DNA of 42,858 nt from Desulfosporosinus sp. Tol-M (GTDB lineage: Bacteria > Bacillota > Desulfitobacteriia > Desulfitobacteriales > Desulfitobacteriaceae). Both the position numbers and the translations under genes were made by a program. The stretch is from the NCBI GenBank assembly GCA_000770645.1, contig JQID01000047.1, positions 1 to 42,858 of the forward strand, written 5' to 3'. Under the pieces are notes generated by a model. The model did not search any database. It was not told where the DNA came from and saw only the letters and a list, made by a program, of their open reading frames with translations. Of this stretch, positions 41,524 through 42,858 are shown one piece after another (within the stretch, counting starts at the first letter, position 1; each line of letters starts with the position of its first letter).

Positions 41524-42657
41524 TCATAGAACGATTTTAACCAATTGAAATATTCCTTCCACGGCCCGTTCTGTGGAGTGGCCCGGCAAAGCGACGGCCG
41601 CTTTTTTGCGCATTTTCTCAATATCCTCGGGATACCTTAAGAAGCGGTTGAGAAGCTGTTCCAATTCCTGCTCGTTTTCTGCTATACAACCAGCACCTAT
41701 GCGCTGGACGAAAGATGCGTTTTCATCTTCCTGGCCGGGAATTGGTTTGTAAATAATAAGCGGCAAATGCTTCGTTAACGCTTCAGAAACCGTCAACCCA
41801 CCCGCTTTTGTGATAATCAAATCAGAAACCGACATTAACTCCTCTACATTATCCACGAACTCGAACCGGAGCATAGGGTTTCGGCCTTGGGCAATGACCT
41901 CTTCCAACGAGAGATACAATTTTTTATTTTTCCCACAAACAATAATTGCCTGGACCGGGACAGGAGAATCTGCGAGTTTTTTACAGATTCTTTTCGCGCT
42001 TTTCAAAACACCATACGATCCTCCCATCACTAAAAAGGTTGGCCGATCAGGCTTTAACCCTAACTTGGCGAAAATCTGCGCCTGATCAGTTTCCTCTTCA
42101 AATTTTAAGCTTACCGGGATCCCGGTCATAAAAATGCGCTCCGCTTTGATTCCCCAGGCTATTAAACTCTCCTTCACTTCATCACATGCTACAATATAAC
42201 CATCAACACCCTGATGGATCCAATGATAGTGAACCGAATAATCCGTGATTATAGTAAACACGGGGACCTGAAGAAGTTGCTCGCATCTCAGTTGCGCCAG
42301 AATCGAAGAAACGGTAGGGTATGTACAGAGGATGAAATCCGGTTTAAATTCATGAACGTATTTCAGGAACTTGCTTCGCCCCATTTTGCCTAAGAAATAT
42401 TGACCCTTGGGTTTTAGCTTCACCTTACTTGTTTTATGATAGATTCTCCCCCAAAGTTTTGGGATGTATTTAATAATTTCACTATAGCCGTATTTAATAA
42501 TGGAATTAATCCGTTGATTTAAGAAATCACCGAAATCCAAGTGGCTAATTTTTGCCGAAGGATGCTTGATCAGTATCTCTTCAATAACAGCTTCGGCTGC
42601 CCGTAAATGTCCGTTTCCAAATGCTGCAGAGAATACGAGAACCCTTAACTGTTTCAA
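41524..42657 (-). CDS. MGDG-synthase/UgtP-type diacylglycerol glycosyltransferase
   Basis: A 377-residue GT28-family enzyme. The N-terminal MGDG-synthase domain contains FSAAFGNGHLRAAEAV (the GNGH motif near 15), CTYPTVSSILAQLR and TIITDYSVHYHWIHQGVDGYIVA. The C-terminal half has FLVMGGSYGV near 211, DNVEELMSVSDLIITKAGGLTVSEAL near 270 and PIPGQEDENASF near 310, the sugar-nucleotide site. It transfers glucose or galactose to diacylglycerol in making glycolipids and lipoteichoic-acid anchors, or a similar acceptor. TTG 42657 is the start, with GGAGGG nearby. It precedes the MoaE-like gene in the same direction. Confidence 0.9.
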   Translation of the reverse strand: MKQLRVLVFSAAFGNGHLRAAEAVIEEILIKHPSAKISHLDFGDFLNQRINSIIKYGYSEIIKYIPKLWGRIYHKTSKVKLKPKGQYFLGKMGRSKFLKYVHEFKPDFILCTYPTVSSILAQLRCEQLLQVPVFTIITDYSVHYHWIHQGVDGYIVACDEVKESLIAWGIKAERIFMTGIPVSLKFEEETDQAQIFAKLGLKPDRPTFLVMGGSYGVLKSAKRICKKLADSPVPVQAIIVCGKNKKLYLSLEEVIAQGRNPMLRFEFVDNVEELMSVSDLIITKAGGLTVSEALTKHLPLIIYKPIPGQEDENASFVQRIGAGCIAENEQELEQLLNRFLRYPEDIEKMRKKAAVALPGHSTERAVEGIFQLVKIVL

Positions 42658-42769
42658 AGACCGGCCCTCCCTCTCACCTTAACAACTTAATCCGACTTAT
42701 CCTTAGTCAAGCAAGTTTGCTTAATATTACTAAAGACTTCCACTTCTATTATAAGGATATCCTTCTAAA
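42658..42769. other. Upstream region of the glycosyltransferase gene
   Basis: No gene. AAGGATATCCTT (42753-42764) is a perfect 12-base palindrome directly before the open frame at 42770. No clear promoter for the glycosyltransferase was identified. Confidence 0.35.
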
Positions 42770-42858
42770 ATGAAAAGGGAAGAAGGTGGGAGCACGAACT
42801 TTAGCTCAAACGCTTTGCAACACTCAGCGGAAGTGAATAAAATTAGAGGTTGTCCCCC
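42770..42858 (+). CDS. Possible gene start running off the right edge
   Basis: An ATG at 42770 opens a frame that stays open to the window end (at least 29 codons, MKREEGGSTNFSSNALQH at its start). AAGGAT of the palindrome lies about 14 bases upstream. No family is recognisable. It may be real or chance. Confidence 0.2.
   Translation, partial: MKREEGGSTNFSSNALQHSAEVNKIRGCP

Overview
The window looks like a chromosomal segment of a spore-forming, anaerobic, low-GC Gram-positive bacterium, most likely a Desulfosporosinus/Desulfitobacterium-type member of the Peptococcaceae/Desulfitobacteriaceae. The evidence is a Spo0F-like regulator, the sleB-ypeB germination pair, remnants of spore-surface genes, a Firmicutes RNA-polymerase delta subunit, class III fructose bisphosphatase, strong GGAGG ribosome sites and several molybdenum-linked genes. 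The species call is inference from gene content. I saw no rRNA, tRNA, CRISPR array or intact insertion sequence.

Layout. 1-740: a Phd/ParE-type toxin-antitoxin pair with its own promoter and terminator. 891-3048: a thioredoxin-domain YyaL/DUF255 gene broken by a 19-base insertion just before its CHWC motif. 3058-9473 (minus strand): fbp, then an operon read femAB-like, alr-like, spo0F-like, zinc-ribbon protein, fructose-6-phosphate aldolase/transaldolase. 9733-11995: an unknown membrane protein and pyrG with a leader that may be attenuated. 12063-16970 (minus): one operon with a good promoter and a strong terminator, read SDR remnant, CoA-transferase, CoA-transferase, acyl-CoA dehydrogenase, crotonase. 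This is the order of the bbsD-E-F-G-H benzylsuccinate beta-oxidation genes, but the SDR has lost its catalytic middle. 17035-19545: rpoE, argS and the 3' end of a broken DUF1934 gene. 19547-20996: two divergent CBO0543-type membrane proteins. 21030-23154: sleB-ypeB behind a sigma-G-like promoter. 23173-24410: a gene graveyard with a YheC/D remnant abutting a BclA/C1q-like remnant.

24411-39737 is the most interesting part. Two separate loci repeat the same unusual recipe. Locus A (30557 down to 25423) has an ABC importer of the SsuABC/TauABC type, a TrmO-FmdE fusion, a stand-alone FmdE and an MFS transporter, with modD downstream and a divergent Crp-family regulator. Locus B (39737 down to 31656) has a FecBDE-type ABC importer, a radical SAM enzyme, an unknown 379-residue protein, a 49-residue Cys-rich protein, a second TrmO-FmdE fusion and a MATE exporter. 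Each locus therefore pairs a different importer and a different exporter with the same fusion enzyme. My inference is a metal (perhaps molybdate/tungstate) or metallophore/cofactor uptake-and-export module.

40080-42858 holds a second radical SAM protein, an atypical MoaE-like protein, an MGDG-synthase/UgtP-type glycosyltransferase and an open frame running off the right edge.
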